Part shown: positions 27,166 through 37,070 of the stretch, piece by piece
Layout: each line of letters starts with the position of its first letter
Numbering within the stretch: the stretch's first letter is position 1
Assembly (NCBI GenBank): GCA_937930635.1
Contig: CALHCF010000002.1
Location: 186,001 to 250,000, forward strand
From: an uncultured Rhizobiaceae group bacterium
Lineage (GTDB): Bacteria; Pseudomonadota; Alphaproteobacteria; Rhizobiales; Rhizobiaceae
DNA: 64,000 nt
Direction: 5' to 3'
Notes under the pieces: generated by a model
What the model saw: the letters and a program-made list of their open reading frames with translations, nothing else
What the model was told of the DNA's origin: nothing
The model's database searches: none
Program-made: the position numbers and the translations under genes

Positions 27166-27351
27166 TCAGCTCTGACGAGCTTCGTTGCGTTTTCGCCAGT
27201 TGTGGCGTCCCTGAGTCTGCGCTTTGGAAGACGTGACGAGTTCTCTCAGCCGTTCGAGCCTTTGCGACATTTCAATCAGGTATTTGTCGTCGCCAATAAC
27301 CATGCCATCACAGTGGGTTTGCTGTCTTGCAGTTTGGCCTTTGGTCTTCAT
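27166..27351 (-). CDS. Possible small protein (61 aa) between SDR and padR genes
   Basis: An ORF starting ATG at 27351 would encode a 61-residue, charged, mostly helical protein (MKTKGQTARQQ to NWRKRNEARQS). A good ribosome site, AAGGAAGG, lies 7 bases upstream on the minus strand, which is the main support. The frame continues upstream into the end of the SDR gene, so chance cannot be excluded. No family recognised. Confidence 0.35.
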   Translation of the reverse strand: MKTKGQTARQQTHCDGMVIGDDKYLIEMSQRLERLRELVTSSKAQTQGRHNWRKRNEARQS

Positions 27352-27448
27352 TTTGACGCCTTCCTTCGAGTGCCGAAAGGCTCGCAAATTATGGTTAATA
27401 ATGTCGAAAGAAGTGACAGAAGCTGCTTGGAAACCCTGAATAGGGCTA

Positions 27449-28186
27449 TCAGTCGGCGCGCCAGGAGCGGTTTGGAAAATCGTAAATGCGTCCACTCTCA
27501 ATCATAGTTGGAGAGGCAAGTTCAACAAGCGTTGGTACGATTTCTTGCGGTGGAGTGACAGTTTCAGAGTCTTCGCCAGGAACGTATTGTGCCCGCATCT
27601 TTGTGCGGATTGTTCCCGGATCTATCAGATTTGAGCACAGCTCGGTTTGTCTGTTCTCGTTGGCATAGGAAATAACGAGAGCCTCAAGAGCTGCCTTCGT
27701 TGCCGCGTAAGCGCTGACAAAGGGGGGATGTTTACGCGCAGCACCGGAGCTAACAAAGATTGCCCGGCCTGCATCTGACGCCCGCAAAAGAGGATCCAGC
27801 GACCGGATTAGCCGGTAGTTGGCCGTTACATTGATGGCGAAAAGGTCGTCGAAAACCTTGGGTTCCATGTGAGGCAGTGGAGTAACCATGCCCAGCGTTC
27901 CAGCATTGCCCAACAGGATATCAAGTTTGCCCCAACGTTCCTGAATGCTCGCACCAAGCCGGTCCAGAGCTTCAAAATCCTTAAGATCGACGGGAACGAG
28001 GGTTGCCGAACCTCCGGCATCCTTTATTTCATCATCCAGCTCTTCCAGACCACCGACTGTTCTTGCAAGCGCAATGACATGAGCCCCCGCCTGAGCGAAA
28101 CCTAGTGCGGCGTGGTAACCGATGCCGCGTGATGCTCCTGTCACGAGCGCGATGCGCCCGTCAAGCGGCTTTGGACCGTCGCTCAT
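27449..28186 (-). CDS. SDR-family NAD(P)-dependent oxidoreductase
   Basis: The 245-residue short-chain dehydrogenase has the cofactor motif TGASRGIG (16-23), an LGNAGTLG segment in place of the usual NNAG and the catalytic SAYAATKAALEAL (Tyr-x3-Lys) with an upstream Ser (SSGAAR). It resembles the SDR that commonly follows purF in Rhizobiales; the substrate is unknown. Its ATG lies 3 bases after the purF stop, so it is the downstream end of that operon. Confidence 0.9.
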   Translation of the reverse strand: MSDGPKPLDGRIALVTGASRGIGYHAALGFAQAGAHVIALARTVGGLEELDDEIKDAGGSATLVPVDLKDFEALDRLGASIQERWGKLDILLGNAGTLGMVTPLPHMEPKVFDDLFAINVTANYRLIRSLDPLLRASDAGRAIFVSSGAARKHPPFVSAYAATKAALEALVISYANENRQTELCSNLIDPGTIRTKMRAQYVPGEDSETVTPPQEIVPTLVELASPTMIESGRIYDFPNRSWRAD

Positions 28187-28189
28187 GGA

Positions 28190-29656
28190 TTAGCGACCAC
28201 CTGCAAGAAGCGAGAGGGGACGAACATTGCTGTCTCCAGACGAATCCTGCCCTTCGCGGTCTGTAAGACGGGTTGGATAATCGCCCGTGAAACAGGCGTC
28301 GCAAAACTGCGGGTTTTCTTTGTCCCGGGCCGTTTCTCCTGCAGCTCTATACAGTCCGTCAATCGAAAGAAAAGCCAGAGAATCCACACGAATAAAATCC
28401 GCCATCTCCTCAATCGTCATGCGAGAGGCCAGCAATTTCTGTTTTTCGGGAGTATCAACCCCATAAAAGCAGCCCGATGCAGTTGGCGGACTGGCGATCC
28501 GCATGTGCACTTCACTGGCACCGGCATCACGGACCATGGCTACAATTTTCTGACTTGTGGTGCCGCGCACAATTGAATCATCCACCAGAACAACGCGTTT
28601 TCCCTCGATCAACCGTCGATTGGCATTGTGTTTCAGTTTCACGCCCATGTGACGGATATTGTCGGACGGCGCGATAAAGGTTCGTCCCACGTAGTGATTG
28701 CGGATAATACCCAGTTCGAAGGGCAGCTTGGCGGCCTGAGCGTAGCCAATAGCTGCCGGTGTCCCGGAATCGGGAACCGGAACAACAATATCAGCCTCAA
28801 CAGGAGCCTCCACCGCCAGTTCTTCACCGATGCGCTTGCGGACATTGTAGACATTTTCACCCTGAACCGTTGAATCAGGACGGGCAAAATAGACATATTC
28901 AAAGACGCAAAAACGAGATCTGGCTGGCTCAAACGGGAAATGGCTTTCGATGCCCGTTTCGTTGATCACCACCATCTCACCCGGTTTCACATCCCGGACA
29001 TGACGTGCGCCAATAATATCGAGTGCGCAGGTTTCTGAAGCCAGAACATAAGAACCATCAAGGTCACCCAGAACCAATGGGCGAACTCCAAGAGCATCCC
29101 GGCAACCGATGAGTTTTTTGCCGGAGAGAGCAACCAGTGAGAAGGCACCTTCCAACTGTTTGATTGCGTCAGTGAGCTTGTCGACAAGCCTGGCTTCCGT
29201 GCTCATGGCGATAAGATGCAGAATTACCTCGGTGTCGGATGTCGACTGAAAGATCGCGCCGCGTTTTTGCAGACCATCGCGAATGGTCGCGGCATTGGTA
29301 AGGTTGCCATTGTGAGCAACTGCAAATCCGCCACCTGCAAAATCTGCAAAGAAGGGCTGGACATTGCGCATACCTTCGCCACCGGTCGTTGAATAACGGT
29401 TGTGACCAATCGCATGGTGACCGGGGAGACGCTCGATAACGCTTTGTTTGGTGAATGTATCACCGATCAGCCCAACATGTCTTTCTGCGTGAAAAGTCGA
29501 TCCGTCGAATGTAACGATACCAGCGGCTTCCTGCCCCCGGTGTTGCAGCGAATGAAGGCCAAGTGTTGTGATTGCGGCCGCATCTTGATGGCCAAAGACA
29601 CCAAACACTCCGCATTCTTCATGAAATTTGTCCGCGTCCAGCATATCTGGGTGCAT
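28190..29656 (-). CDS. purF: Amidophosphoribosyltransferase
   Basis: PurF catalyses the first committed step of purine synthesis, PRPP + glutamine to phosphoribosylamine. The ATG at 29656 gives a short propeptide ending in EE, followed by Cys15 (CGVFGVFG), the N-terminal nucleophile exposed by cleavage; longer upstream starts have no homologous sequence. The glutaminase domain (RGQEAAG, GHNRYST) is followed by the phosphoribosyltransferase domain with VVLVDDSIVRGTT. The 488-residue length is normal. Confidence 0.96.
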   Translation of the reverse strand: MHPDMLDADKFHEECGVFGVFGHQDAAAITTLGLHSLQHRGQEAAGIVTFDGSTFHAERHVGLIGDTFTKQSVIERLPGHHAIGHNRYSTTGGEGMRNVQPFFADFAGGGFAVAHNGNLTNAATIRDGLQKRGAIFQSTSDTEVILHLIAMSTEARLVDKLTDAIKQLEGAFSLVALSGKKLIGCRDALGVRPLVLGDLDGSYVLASETCALDIIGARHVRDVKPGEMVVINETGIESHFPFEPARSRFCVFEYVYFARPDSTVQGENVYNVRKRIGEELAVEAPVEADIVVPVPDSGTPAAIGYAQAAKLPFELGIIRNHYVGRTFIAPSDNIRHMGVKLKHNANRRLIEGKRVVLVDDSIVRGTTSQKIVAMVRDAGASEVHMRIASPPTASGCFYGVDTPEKQKLLASRMTIEEMADFIRVDSLAFLSIDGLYRAAGETARDKENPQFCDACFTGDYPTRLTDREGQDSSGDSNVRPLSLLAGGR

Positions 29657-29688
29657 GATCAGGCCCTTTGTAAAATCGGCATCAGGTC

Positions 29689-30258
29689 TCAGGTTTTCTG
29701 ATCCGTTTCCTGCTCGCCTTCTTGCTTTTCTTCTTCCCCGTTGTTGAAAAACCGCTTGATCACGTCTTCCAGATTTTCGGGTAAAGCATCGCGAATGTTG
29801 GTACCAATGGCTTCCAACATAGGCTTGGACTTCGCATTCGCCACCCAGTGAGGCTCGTTGTCGCTGGCAAGCCATAGAAACCCCATAAGTGTGATGATGA
29901 CCAAAAGCGCGCCACGGGCGGCGCCGAATATGAATCCAAGTGTTCGATCAAGAACTCCAATGCGGCTATCGATAATGAAATCGGCCAGCAGCATTGTCAG
30001 ATAGCTGACAATCACGAGAACAATAAGGAATATGCCCGCGGCAGAAATCGCATCAGCAACGAGTGAATTACGGGCAATGTTGGGAATTGTACTGGAGACG
30101 TATGGTGAAACCGCCTTGTAAAGATATGCGGCAGCGATCGCCGCCACCACCCAGGAGACAATCGACAATATTTCCCGTGAAAAGCCACGAATCATGGCCA
30201 GTATCGCGGAAATCAGCATGATGACGATCAAGATGCCGTCGAGCAGGGTGATAGACAT
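29689..30258 (-). CDS. cvpA: CvpA family membrane protein
   Basis: The 189-residue protein has four hydrophobic segments: LLDGILIVIMLISAILAMIR (near the start), IVSWVVAAIAAAYLY, AAGIFLIVLVIVSYLTMLLADF and ALLVIITLMGFLWLA. This is the CvpA layout, followed by a polar, acidic C terminus. The family was named for colicin V production and is often next to purF, as here. The ATG at 30258 (MSITLLDG) is chosen over longer readings that run into radA. Confidence 0.92.
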   Translation of the reverse strand: MSITLLDGILIVIMLISAILAMIRGFSREILSIVSWVVAAIAAAYLYKAVSPYVSSTIPNIARNSLVADAISAAGIFLIVLVIVSYLTMLLADFIIDSRIGVLDRTLGFIFGAARGALLVIITLMGFLWLASDNEPHWVANAKSKPMLEAIGTNIRDALPENLEDVIKRFFNNGEEEKQEGEQETDQKT

Positions 30259-30283
30259 GGATGATGCGTTCCTCGAAATCCCG

Positions 30284-31693
30284 TCACTCTTTGCCAGTAT
30301 CATCGGGTTGCCGCAAGGCTTGGTCGCTGCCTGAAATGAGGTCAACCACAAGTTCTGCAAGAGTGATGATTGTATTCAGTCGTAATCCAGGCTGTTTTAC
30401 GACTTCGCTGCCCTTGGCATAAGTGGCTTGTTCAAAACCCAGTTTTCCAGCTTCCTTCAACCGCCCCGCTGCTTGTGAAACCGGGCGTAAGTGACCAGAA
30501 AGGCTGACTTCTCCAAAGAAGACCGAATTATCGGGAAGGGGCTTGTTGGCAAGTGATGAAATCAGCGCCGCAGCAACAGCCAGATCTGCAGCCGGCTCGC
30601 TGATTCGAAATCCACCTGCAACATTCAGATACACATCGTGACTGCCAAGCCGAACACCACAATGAGCTTCCAGGACTGCCAAAATCATTGCGAGACGTGA
30701 ACTATCCCAGCCTACGACCGCCCGACGTGGTGTGCCAAGCGAGGATTGGGCAACCAGAGCCTGTATCTCGACAAGCACTGGGCGGCGGCCCTCCATACCG
30801 GCAAAAACGGCCGCACCCGGTGCGGCTTTGTGGCGCTCACCCAGAAACAGTTCCGAGGGATTGGCGACCTCGCGCAACCCAGTATCGGACATCTCAAAGA
30901 CGCCAATTTCATCAGTTGGCCCGAACCGGTTTTTGATACCACGTAAGATGCGGAAATGGTGTCCACCTTCGCCTTCGAAATAGAGCACGGCATCTACCAT
31001 GTGTTCCACCACGCGGGGCCCCGCGATCTGCCCCTCCTTGGTCACATGACCAACCAGCACGACCGTTGAACCTGTTTGTTTAGCAAAACGAATCATGGCC
31101 TGCGCCGACGCACGCACCTGACTAACGGTACCTGGGGCGGATTCCACAACATCTGTCCATAAGGTCTGAATGGAATCGATAACCACCAGGGCAGGGGGGG
31201 CGTGGGCCTCCAGCGTGGTAATGATGTTTTCAACATTGGTCTCTGCGACCAGAGAAACCGGAGAACTCGCACAGCCCAGACGTTGTGCCCGCAGCCGAAC
31301 CTGAGCAATTGCTTCTTCCCCTGAAACGTAAGCAACCTTGTGTCCATTGCTGGCGAGAGCAGCAGAAGCCTGCATAAGCAATGTTGATTTGCCTATGCCG
31401 GGATCGCCACCAACCAGCAGTGCGGATCCGTTTACAAATCCACCACCTGTGACCCGGTCAAATTCGGCAATCGTGGTGCGAATGCGAGGTGCCTCAGCAG
31501 TCTCACCGTCAAGAGGTTCGAGCGCAACAACGCGCCCCTTCTTGAGAGGGCGCCCTGGTCCGGCAGCGAGACCAACACTCGAGTTTTCTTCAACCAAAGT
31601 ATTCCATTCAGTGCAGGAGTCGCATCGTCCAGACCATTGTGGGTGGGATGCTCCACAATTTTGGCAAACAAAGCTAACGCGGTGTTTCGCCAT
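30284..31693 (-). CDS. radA: DNA repair protein RadA
   Basis: RadA is a RecA-related branch-migration factor. It has a C4 zinc finger (Cys10, Cys13, Cys24, Cys27 in CQNCG...CDSC), Walker A GGDPGIGKST, the RadA-specific KNRFG motif and a C-terminal Lon-protease-like domain (VGWDSSRLAMILAVLEAHCG to FFGEVSLSGHLRPV). The 469 residues match the family. Its ATG overlaps the alr stop by one base (TAATG). Confidence 0.96.
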   Translation of the reverse strand: MAKHRVSFVCQNCGASHPQWSGRCDSCTEWNTLVEENSSVGLAAGPGRPLKKGRVVALEPLDGETAEAPRIRTTIAEFDRVTGGGFVNGSALLVGGDPGIGKSTLLMQASAALASNGHKVAYVSGEEAIAQVRLRAQRLGCASSPVSLVAETNVENIITTLEAHAPPALVVIDSIQTLWTDVVESAPGTVSQVRASAQAMIRFAKQTGSTVVLVGHVTKEGQIAGPRVVEHMVDAVLYFEGEGGHHFRILRGIKNRFGPTDEIGVFEMSDTGLREVANPSELFLGERHKAAPGAAVFAGMEGRRPVLVEIQALVAQSSLGTPRRAVVGWDSSRLAMILAVLEAHCGVRLGSHDVYLNVAGGFRISEPAADLAVAAALISSLANKPLPDNSVFFGEVSLSGHLRPVSQAAGRLKEAGKLGFEQATYAKGSEVVKQPGLRLNTIITLAELVVDLISGSDQALRQPDDTGKE

Positions 31694-32847
31694 TATGCAT
31701 CCGTTCCAAGATAAGTTCGTGCGTAGCGGTGTCCTAATCCCGTCAGGAGTTCATAACCGATTGTTCCAGCGGCCCTGGCTACATTATCCAGTGCGACAGT
31801 TGGGCCAAATAGCTCGATCCAGCTGCCGGGTCCAATTTGATTTTCTGGAATATCGGTCACATCAAAAGCCATAAGGTCCATGGATATGCGGCCGATACCA
31901 GGCAGTAGAACACCACGATAGGCACCTTGGACAGAGCCGTTGACAGAGCGCATGGGCACACCGCTGTTGCTGATGGAGCGGTGATAACCATCTGCATAAC
32001 CGACGGACAGATAGGCAATGCGACTGTCTCGTTTCAAAGTTTCAGAGGCACCATAGCCAACCGATTGCCCTTCAGCAGCGTCGCGGATCTGAACGATCCG
32101 TCCTTCAAGTTTCACAACTGGTTTCATGGGGTTGGGAATATTGTTGATTGCTTCGCCGCCATACAGGGCGATTCCGGGACGTACGAGATCAAAGGCATGA
32201 CCATCCTGATGCAGCGTGGCAGCTGAATTTGCAGCAGAGCGTTCGCGCCCGGGCAGCAGATATGTTGCGTGCAGGAAATTCTCACGCTGATACGTTGTTT
32301 TTGGATGACCGATATCGTCAGCACAGGCGTAATGGGTCATGATAGTCGTGATATCCAGCCAATTAATGACTTTGTCATTGCCGATCAGTGCTTCCAGCTC
32401 GTGATACGTAATACCAAGCCGGTTCATGCCTGTATCCACGTGGATGGCACAGGGCAGCCTGCGATCCACCATTTCACATGCTTCGGCCCATATCTGGATC
32501 TCGTACGTGCTGTTGAGAACCGGTATAAGTCCCGCATCAATGAAATGCTGCGCAGCACCCTTGTAAAGTCCGCTTAAAACAAAGCATCGCGCGTCGGGTG
32601 CGGTGTTGCGTACCCGTATCCCTTCTTCGGCAACTGCAACAAAAAAGGTCTTGCATCCGGTTCGACGCAGCATGGCAACGACCGGCTGGATGCCGCAACC
32701 GTAAGCGTTGGCTTTGACCACAGCGCCGCATTCAGCGTCGCCAGCTCGCTTTTTTAGCAACATCCAGTTTTCGGCCAGGGCGCCTAGATCGATAGTAAGC
32801 CGACCTCCGGCAAGGTCAGGGTGTGCTGAGGAGGGAACCGTGGTCAC
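31693..32847 (-). CDS. alr: Alanine racemase
   Basis: Alr interconverts L- and D-alanine for peptidoglycan. The PLP lysine is Lys45 in VVKANAYGCG and the second catalytic Tyr is in SVGYADGYHRS. The Arg/His motif HVDTGMNRLG is also present. The 384 residues are standard. The start is GTG at 32847, two bases after the dnaB stop, placing it in the dnaB-alr-radA run. Confidence 0.95.
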   Translation of the reverse strand: MTTVPSSAHPDLAGGRLTIDLGALAENWMLLKKRAGDAECGAVVKANAYGCGIQPVVAMLRRTGCKTFFVAVAEEGIRVRNTAPDARCFVLSGLYKGAAQHFIDAGLIPVLNSTYEIQIWAEACEMVDRRLPCAIHVDTGMNRLGITYHELEALIGNDKVINWLDITTIMTHYACADDIGHPKTTYQRENFLHATYLLPGRERSAANSAATLHQDGHAFDLVRPGIALYGGEAINNIPNPMKPVVKLEGRIVQIRDAAEGQSVGYGASETLKRDSRIAYLSVGYADGYHRSISNSGVPMRSVNGSVQGAYRGVLLPGIGRISMDLMAFDVTDIPENQIGPGSWIELFGPTVALDNVARAAGTIGYELLTGLGHRYARTYLGTDA

Positions 32848-32849
32848 GG

Positions 32850-34331
32850 CTATTCAAATCGCTCCGGCAGGTGATCATCTTCGACAAGATCGCTGAATCG
32901 CGTAAATTCAGCCTGGAAGCCCAGATTCGCTGTGCCGGTTGGCCCGTGTCTTTGCTTGGCGATAATGACATCAGCCTTGCCACGGGCAAATTCATATTTC
33001 GTTTTCCAGTTCTCGTAGTCGGTAGTTCCAAACTCCGGTTCCTTGTTCTGGAGGTAATATTCATCGCGATATACAAACAAAACCACGTCAGCATCTTGTT
33101 CGATTGATCCAGATTCACGAAGGTCCGAAAGTTGTGGGCGCTTGTCGTCGCGATTTTCAACCTGGCGAGACAGCTGAGACAGGGCGATAATGGGAACATT
33201 CAGCTCTTTACCCAGGGCCTTGAGACCAGTGGTGATTTCGGTGATTTCCTGCACCCTGTTATCCGTACGCTTATTGCCCTGCATGAGCTGAATGTAGTCA
33301 ATGACAAGAACATCAAGCCCGCGCTGCCGCTTTAGTCGGCGTGCCCTTGCTGCCAGCTGGGCAATCGAAATGCCGCCAGTCTGGTCAATATAGAGCGGGA
33401 TACGGTGCATCATTTGCGAACAGGCAACCAGCTTTTCAAACTCTGTATCATTGATCTCGCCACGCCGTATCTTTGATGATGAAATTTCTGTTTGCTCAGC
33501 AATGATACGCGTTGCCAACTGCTCAGAGGCCATTTCCAGTGAAAAGAAGCCGACAATACCGCCATTGATCGCCTTTGATGTGCCGTCTGGCTGAATTTCC
33601 GGTTCGTAGGCTTCCGCAATGTTGAAAGCGATGTTTGTTGCCAGGGAAGTTTTCCCCATGGCAGGACGGCCAGCCAGAATTATCAGGTCGGATGGCTGCA
33701 GGCCACCCATTTTCTGATCAAGTGTACTCAGGCCAGTGGCAACACCCGAAAGGTGCCCGTCGCGCTGAAAGGCTGCACTCGCCATATCAATAGCGTTGCC
33801 CACCGCACTGCCAAAATCAGAAAACCCGCCATCATAACGCCCGGTCTCCGCCAGTTCGAACAATCGCCTCTCAGCGTCTTCAATCTGTACATTGGGAGTC
33901 ATGTCAACCGGGGCATCATAGGCGATGTTGACCATATCTTCGCCAATACCAATGAGGTTGCGGCGTGTTGCGAGATCATAGATCGAACGGCCATAGTCTT
34001 CAGCATTGATAATGGTGGTGGCTTCTGCCGCGAGACGCGCGAGATAAGTCGCCACGGTCATTTCCCCGATTTTTTCATCCTCGGGAAGGAAGGTTTTGAT
34101 GGTAACGGGATTGGCCCTCTTCGCCGCCCGAATCATGTCTGACGTGACCTTATAAACCTGCCTGTGGAGTGGCTCATGAAAGTGGTCGGGTTCCAGAAAG
34201 TCTGACACTCTGTAGAATGCATCGTTATTGACCAGAATGGCACCCAGCAATGCCTGTTCTGCCTCAATATTATGAGGGGCTGACCTGAACGGAGTCGGCC
34301 CCTGCAGGATTTTGGTCGCCGGTTCGGCCAT
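32850..34331 (-). CDS. dnaB: Replicative DNA helicase
   Basis: DnaB is the hexameric replication-fork helicase. N-terminal domain: PHNIEAEQALLGAILVNNDAFYRV. RecA-like domain: Walker A GRPAMGKTSLATN; VLVIDYIQLMQG; Arg finger region SQLSRQVENRDDKRPQLSDLRESGSIEQDAD. There is no intein and the length (493) is normal. The 288 bases upstream separate it from rplI and probably contain its own promoter; an extended -10-like TGCTAGAAT occurs on the minus strand near 34505. Confidence 0.97.
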   Translation of the reverse strand: MAEPATKILQGPTPFRSAPHNIEAEQALLGAILVNNDAFYRVSDFLEPDHFHEPLHRQVYKVTSDMIRAAKRANPVTIKTFLPEDEKIGEMTVATYLARLAAEATTIINAEDYGRSIYDLATRRNLIGIGEDMVNIAYDAPVDMTPNVQIEDAERRLFELAETGRYDGGFSDFGSAVGNAIDMASAAFQRDGHLSGVATGLSTLDQKMGGLQPSDLIILAGRPAMGKTSLATNIAFNIAEAYEPEIQPDGTSKAINGGIVGFFSLEMASEQLATRIIAEQTEISSSKIRRGEINDTEFEKLVACSQMMHRIPLYIDQTGGISIAQLAARARRLKRQRGLDVLVIDYIQLMQGNKRTDNRVQEITEITTGLKALGKELNVPIIALSQLSRQVENRDDKRPQLSDLRESGSIEQDADVVLFVYRDEYYLQNKEPEFGTTDYENWKTKYEFARGKADVIIAKQRHGPTGTANLGFQAEFTRFSDLVEDDHLPERFE

Positions 34332-34560
34332 AAATGTCCCCTTCGCAAAGTCTTAAGCGACTCGACGTCTTTATCTAAAACTGAACGCTTGAACTGAACC
34401 AATCTATAGCGCCGAAATTGGACTGTGAAAGTCTTTTGAGCCCCATCAGGCAAACAAAATTTTTAAAGCCCGGTATTTCCCGGATTCGTCCACAAGCGAA
34501 CAATTCTAGCAAGGATAAGCTGCGATTGTTGCTTGACTTCTTAGGGCAAAAAACGGGCAC

Positions 34561-34598
34561 AAAAAAGCCGAGGCCGAAACAATACGGACCCGGCTTTC
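34561..34598 (-). terminator. Rho-independent terminator after rplI
   Basis: On the minus strand AAAGCCGGG pairs with CCTCGGCTTT (one bulged T), followed by TTTTTT. It lies 22 bases beyond the rplI stop and separates the ribosomal-protein transcript from dnaB. Confidence 0.7.
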
Positions 34599-34619
34599 AA
34601 TTCTCATAGACAAGTCAGG

Positions 34620-35297
34620 TCAGCCCTGCTGATTTTCCTCATCTAATTCGACAGTCTCTTCAGATAAAGTGTCTGGTGTTGCCTCTTCACTGGTCTCCTC
34701 GGCCGCATCGCCTGCTTCATCGGCGAGGTCGACATCATCTGGATTGTCAAAGATATCCTCGATGTTGAGTTCTTCGTCTTCGTCGCCATCCGTATCATCG
34801 AAGGCATCGCGGCTGGTAAGGTCTTCACCGGCAGCCTGACGGGCAGCCTCGTCTTCAGAGCGCGCTACGTTCATTGTGATCTCCACCTCAACTTCCGGGT
34901 GAAGAACGATGCTCACTTCATGCAGACCAATGATTTTGATGGGCGCGCGCAGTTCAACCTGACTGCGGGCAATAGTGAAGCCGTTTTCGTCCAGCGTTGC
35001 CACGATATCGCGAGCGGCAACGGAGCCGTATAGCTGACCGGTCTCACCAGCAGAGCGGACGGCAATGAACGTATTACCTGCAAGTTTTTCGGCGACAGCA
35101 GAGGCTTCGTTCTTGCGCTCAAGGTTACGGGCTTCAAGTTGCGCGCGCTGCGTTTCAAAATGCGCCATATTGGCCTTGTTGGCGCGAAGAGCTTTGCCTT
35201 TGGGCAAAAGAAAATTGCGCGCGTAACCGTCTTTGACCGTTACGGTATCGCCCATCTGCCCCAGTTTGGCGATGCGCTCCAGCAGGATGACGTCCAT
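34620..35297 (-). CDS. rplI: 50S ribosomal protein L9 with long acidic C-terminal tail
   Basis: Residues 1-~150 are a normal L9 ([36 protein letters not shown]). The remaining ~75 residues are strongly acidic (Asp/Glu/Ala runs). Such tails occur in Rhizobiales L9 but are absent from E. coli L9 (149 residues). It belongs to the rpsF-rpsR-DUF2232-rplI operon and is followed by a terminator. Confidence 0.96.
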   Translation of the reverse strand: MDVILLERIAKLGQMGDTVTVKDGYARNFLLPKGKALRANKANMAHFETQRAQLEARNLERKNEASAVAEKLAGNTFIAVRSAGETGQLYGSVAARDIVATLDENGFTIARSQVELRAPIKIIGLHEVSIVLHPEVEVEITMNVARSEDEAARQAAGEDLTSRDAFDDTDGDEDEELNIEDIFDNPDDVDLADEAGDAAEETSEEATPDTLSEETVELDEENQQG

Positions 35298-35327
35298 AAT
35301 ATATTCCTTTCGAATGAACCTGTGTGT

Positions 35328-36278
35328 TCAGCTTGTTGGTGTTTTGGCTGCACGTCGTGCGCGCAGACCCAGAAGAGTTTCCGCCAGCCCGAAGATGGCG
35401 AAGAAGATCGTCAGCACCTGGGAAAACAGAAGTACGAAATAGGTCACGCTCAGCATGAGTCCCCGGGCGCTGTTGCCACGCAGCAGAAAATGCATGGTGG
35501 CCAACCCAATGAATGCAAAGGCACCACCGAAAGTGCCTGCCACAACTTTTGCCAGAAGACCGATCATTCCGTCGCTGAATGCAGCAACACTGGCACCCGC
35601 GAGAATTGCGACCGCAATGACGGGGAGGCTTGCTGTTGCAGGGATGTCGTCACGCGGGCGCAGCATCCAGCCCTGTCGCCGGGCAATCCGGGCGCCCAAT
35701 GCCAGATTGACAACCATGAGAAACAATATGGAGACCGGCATGATCAAGGGTATCAGACTGGCCATCGCTGCACTACGCCGGGCAATCTCGTCAGCATCCA
35801 GCGCAATATTCTGACTGCCTGCTTCGCGCATATTTTTGACGAACTCGGTCATCATTGCCGTGAACTGCTGGGTTGCCCACTCGGTGGAGTAGCCCGCGAC
35901 CATGCCAAAGGCGATTGCAATCGCGGCGCTCATGAGCGTCATGCGAAAAAAGATTGTTGAAAGAGGAAACCATTCTTCGGTTCCATCATCAGCCCGGCTC
36001 AGGCCGGCCATATGGCCGATCCACAGGGCGGGGCCGAGCGTGGCGGCTGCAAGAGACAGTGCGATAAGGGGCTGATAGAGAACAGCAACAGCAAGGCTTG
36101 CAACAACACCGCTGACCACACCGGCAAGTGTACCGAACCCCAGCACGCTGACAAACAACGGCATTGTTGTGAAGGTCGACAGCACCATGCCGGGAACACC
36201 CAGTGACAGGGGCGCAAAGAACAGCAGCGCCGTGACCAGCCCGCAAACAACAGCAATGAGATAGGGTGTGTTTTTCAT
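35328..36278 (-). CDS. DUF2232 multi-pass membrane protein
   Basis: The 316-residue protein has about eight hydrophobic segments and a predicted inner-membrane location. It is the membrane gene that conventionally sits between rpsR and rplI in Rhizobiales (DUF2232, YybS-like); function is unknown. A GAAGAGC/GCTCTTC hairpin at 36313-36332 lies in the 99-base gap after rpsR, but without a T-run it is more likely a processing or partial termination element than a full terminator. Confidence 0.85.
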   Translation of the reverse strand: MKNTPYLIAVVCGLVTALLFFAPLSLGVPGMVLSTFTTMPLFVSVLGFGTLAGVVSGVVASLAVAVLYQPLIALSLAAATLGPALWIGHMAGLSRADDGTEEWFPLSTIFFRMTLMSAAIAIAFGMVAGYSTEWATQQFTAMMTEFVKNMREAGSQNIALDADEIARRSAAMASLIPLIMPVSILFLMVVNLALGARIARRQGWMLRPRDDIPATASLPVIAVAILAGASVAAFSDGMIGLLAKVVAGTFGGAFAFIGLATMHFLLRGNSARGLMLSVTYFVLLFSQVLTIFFAIFGLAETLLGLRARRAAKTPTS

Positions 36279-36377
36279 GGGTCTCGCTGTCCTGCCTCCC
36301 GTGGCAGTTAGAGAAGAGCGACGCGGCTCTTCCCAGCTTCCCGCACCCCGTTATGAGATGCGGGTCTTGGGGTCTGT

Positions 36378-36626
36378 CTACTTGATGACGTAGGGAATGA
36401 GCGCCAGAAAACGGGCACGCTTGATGGCTTTTGCCAGTTCACGCTGTTTCTTCATGCTCACCGCGGTAATCCGCGACGGCACAATCTTGCCCCGCTCGGA
36501 AATGTAGCGCTGCAGCAGTTTGACATCCTTATAGTCAATCTTCTGCGCATTCTCTCCCGTAAAGGGGCAGGTTTTACGGCGACGCTGAAACGGGCGGCGC
36601 GTTGGCATTTGTTCGATAGCAACCAT
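36378..36626 (-). CDS. rpsR: 30S ribosomal protein S18
   Basis: The 82-residue protein is typical of alphaproteobacteria: [27 protein letters not shown], then [18 protein letters not shown] and [15 protein letters not shown]. It follows rpsF with a 12-base gap, so the S6-S18 partners are co-translated. Confidence 0.97.
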   Translation of the reverse strand: MVAIEQMPTRRPFQRRRKTCPFTGENAQKIDYKDVKLLQRYISERGKIVPSRITAVSMKKQRELAKAIKRARFLALIPYVIK

Positions 36627-36638
36627 TTTTCCGGCTCC

Positions 36639-37070
36639 TTATTCTGCTGCGGGGGCTTCTGCAGCCCGTTCGGGACGCGGACCACGGTGCGGACGGTCGC
36701 CCCGCTCACCTCTGTCACCACCGCGCGGCGGACGACGGTCATCGCGGTCGCTCTTGCGCAGCATGGCCGAGGGGCCGTCTTCGTGTTCTTCCACCTTGAT
36801 GGTCAGATACCGCAGCACATCTTCATGCAGCCGCATCTGGCGTTCCATTTCGGAAACAGCCCCGGTGGGCGCATCAATGTTCATCAGCGCGTAATGCGCC
36901 TTGCGGTTCTTGTTGACCCGGTAGGGCAGGGTTTTGAGACCCCAGTTCTCGATCTTGCCGACCGAGCCGTTATTGGCTTCCAGAACACCTTTGAAATGTT
37001 CAACCAGCGCATCAACCTGCTGGGACGAAACGTCCTGACGGGCCATGAAAATATGTTCGTAAAGGGCCAT
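36639..37070 (-). CDS. rpsF: 30S ribosomal protein S6
   Basis: The 143-residue protein starts [19 protein letters not shown] at the ATG 37070; upstream in-frame codons lie in the leader and are not homologous. The S6 fold ends near residue 100 and is followed by a basic, Arg/Gly/Pro-rich tail ([16 protein letters not shown]), common in this order. It is the first gene of the operon and has a ~200-base leader. Confidence 0.97.
   Translation of the reverse strand: MALYEHIFMARQDVSSQQVDALVEHFKGVLEANNGSVGKIENWGLKTLPYRVNKNRKAHYALMNIDAPTGAVSEMERQMRLHEDVLRYLTIKVEEHEDGPSAMLRKSDRDDRRPPRGGDRGERGDRPHRGPRPERAAEAPAAE

Noticed and set aside
29657..29875. 73-residue upstream extension of purF
   Set aside because: PurF homologues begin just before the catalytic Cys; the extension overlaps cvpA and has no homologous pattern.
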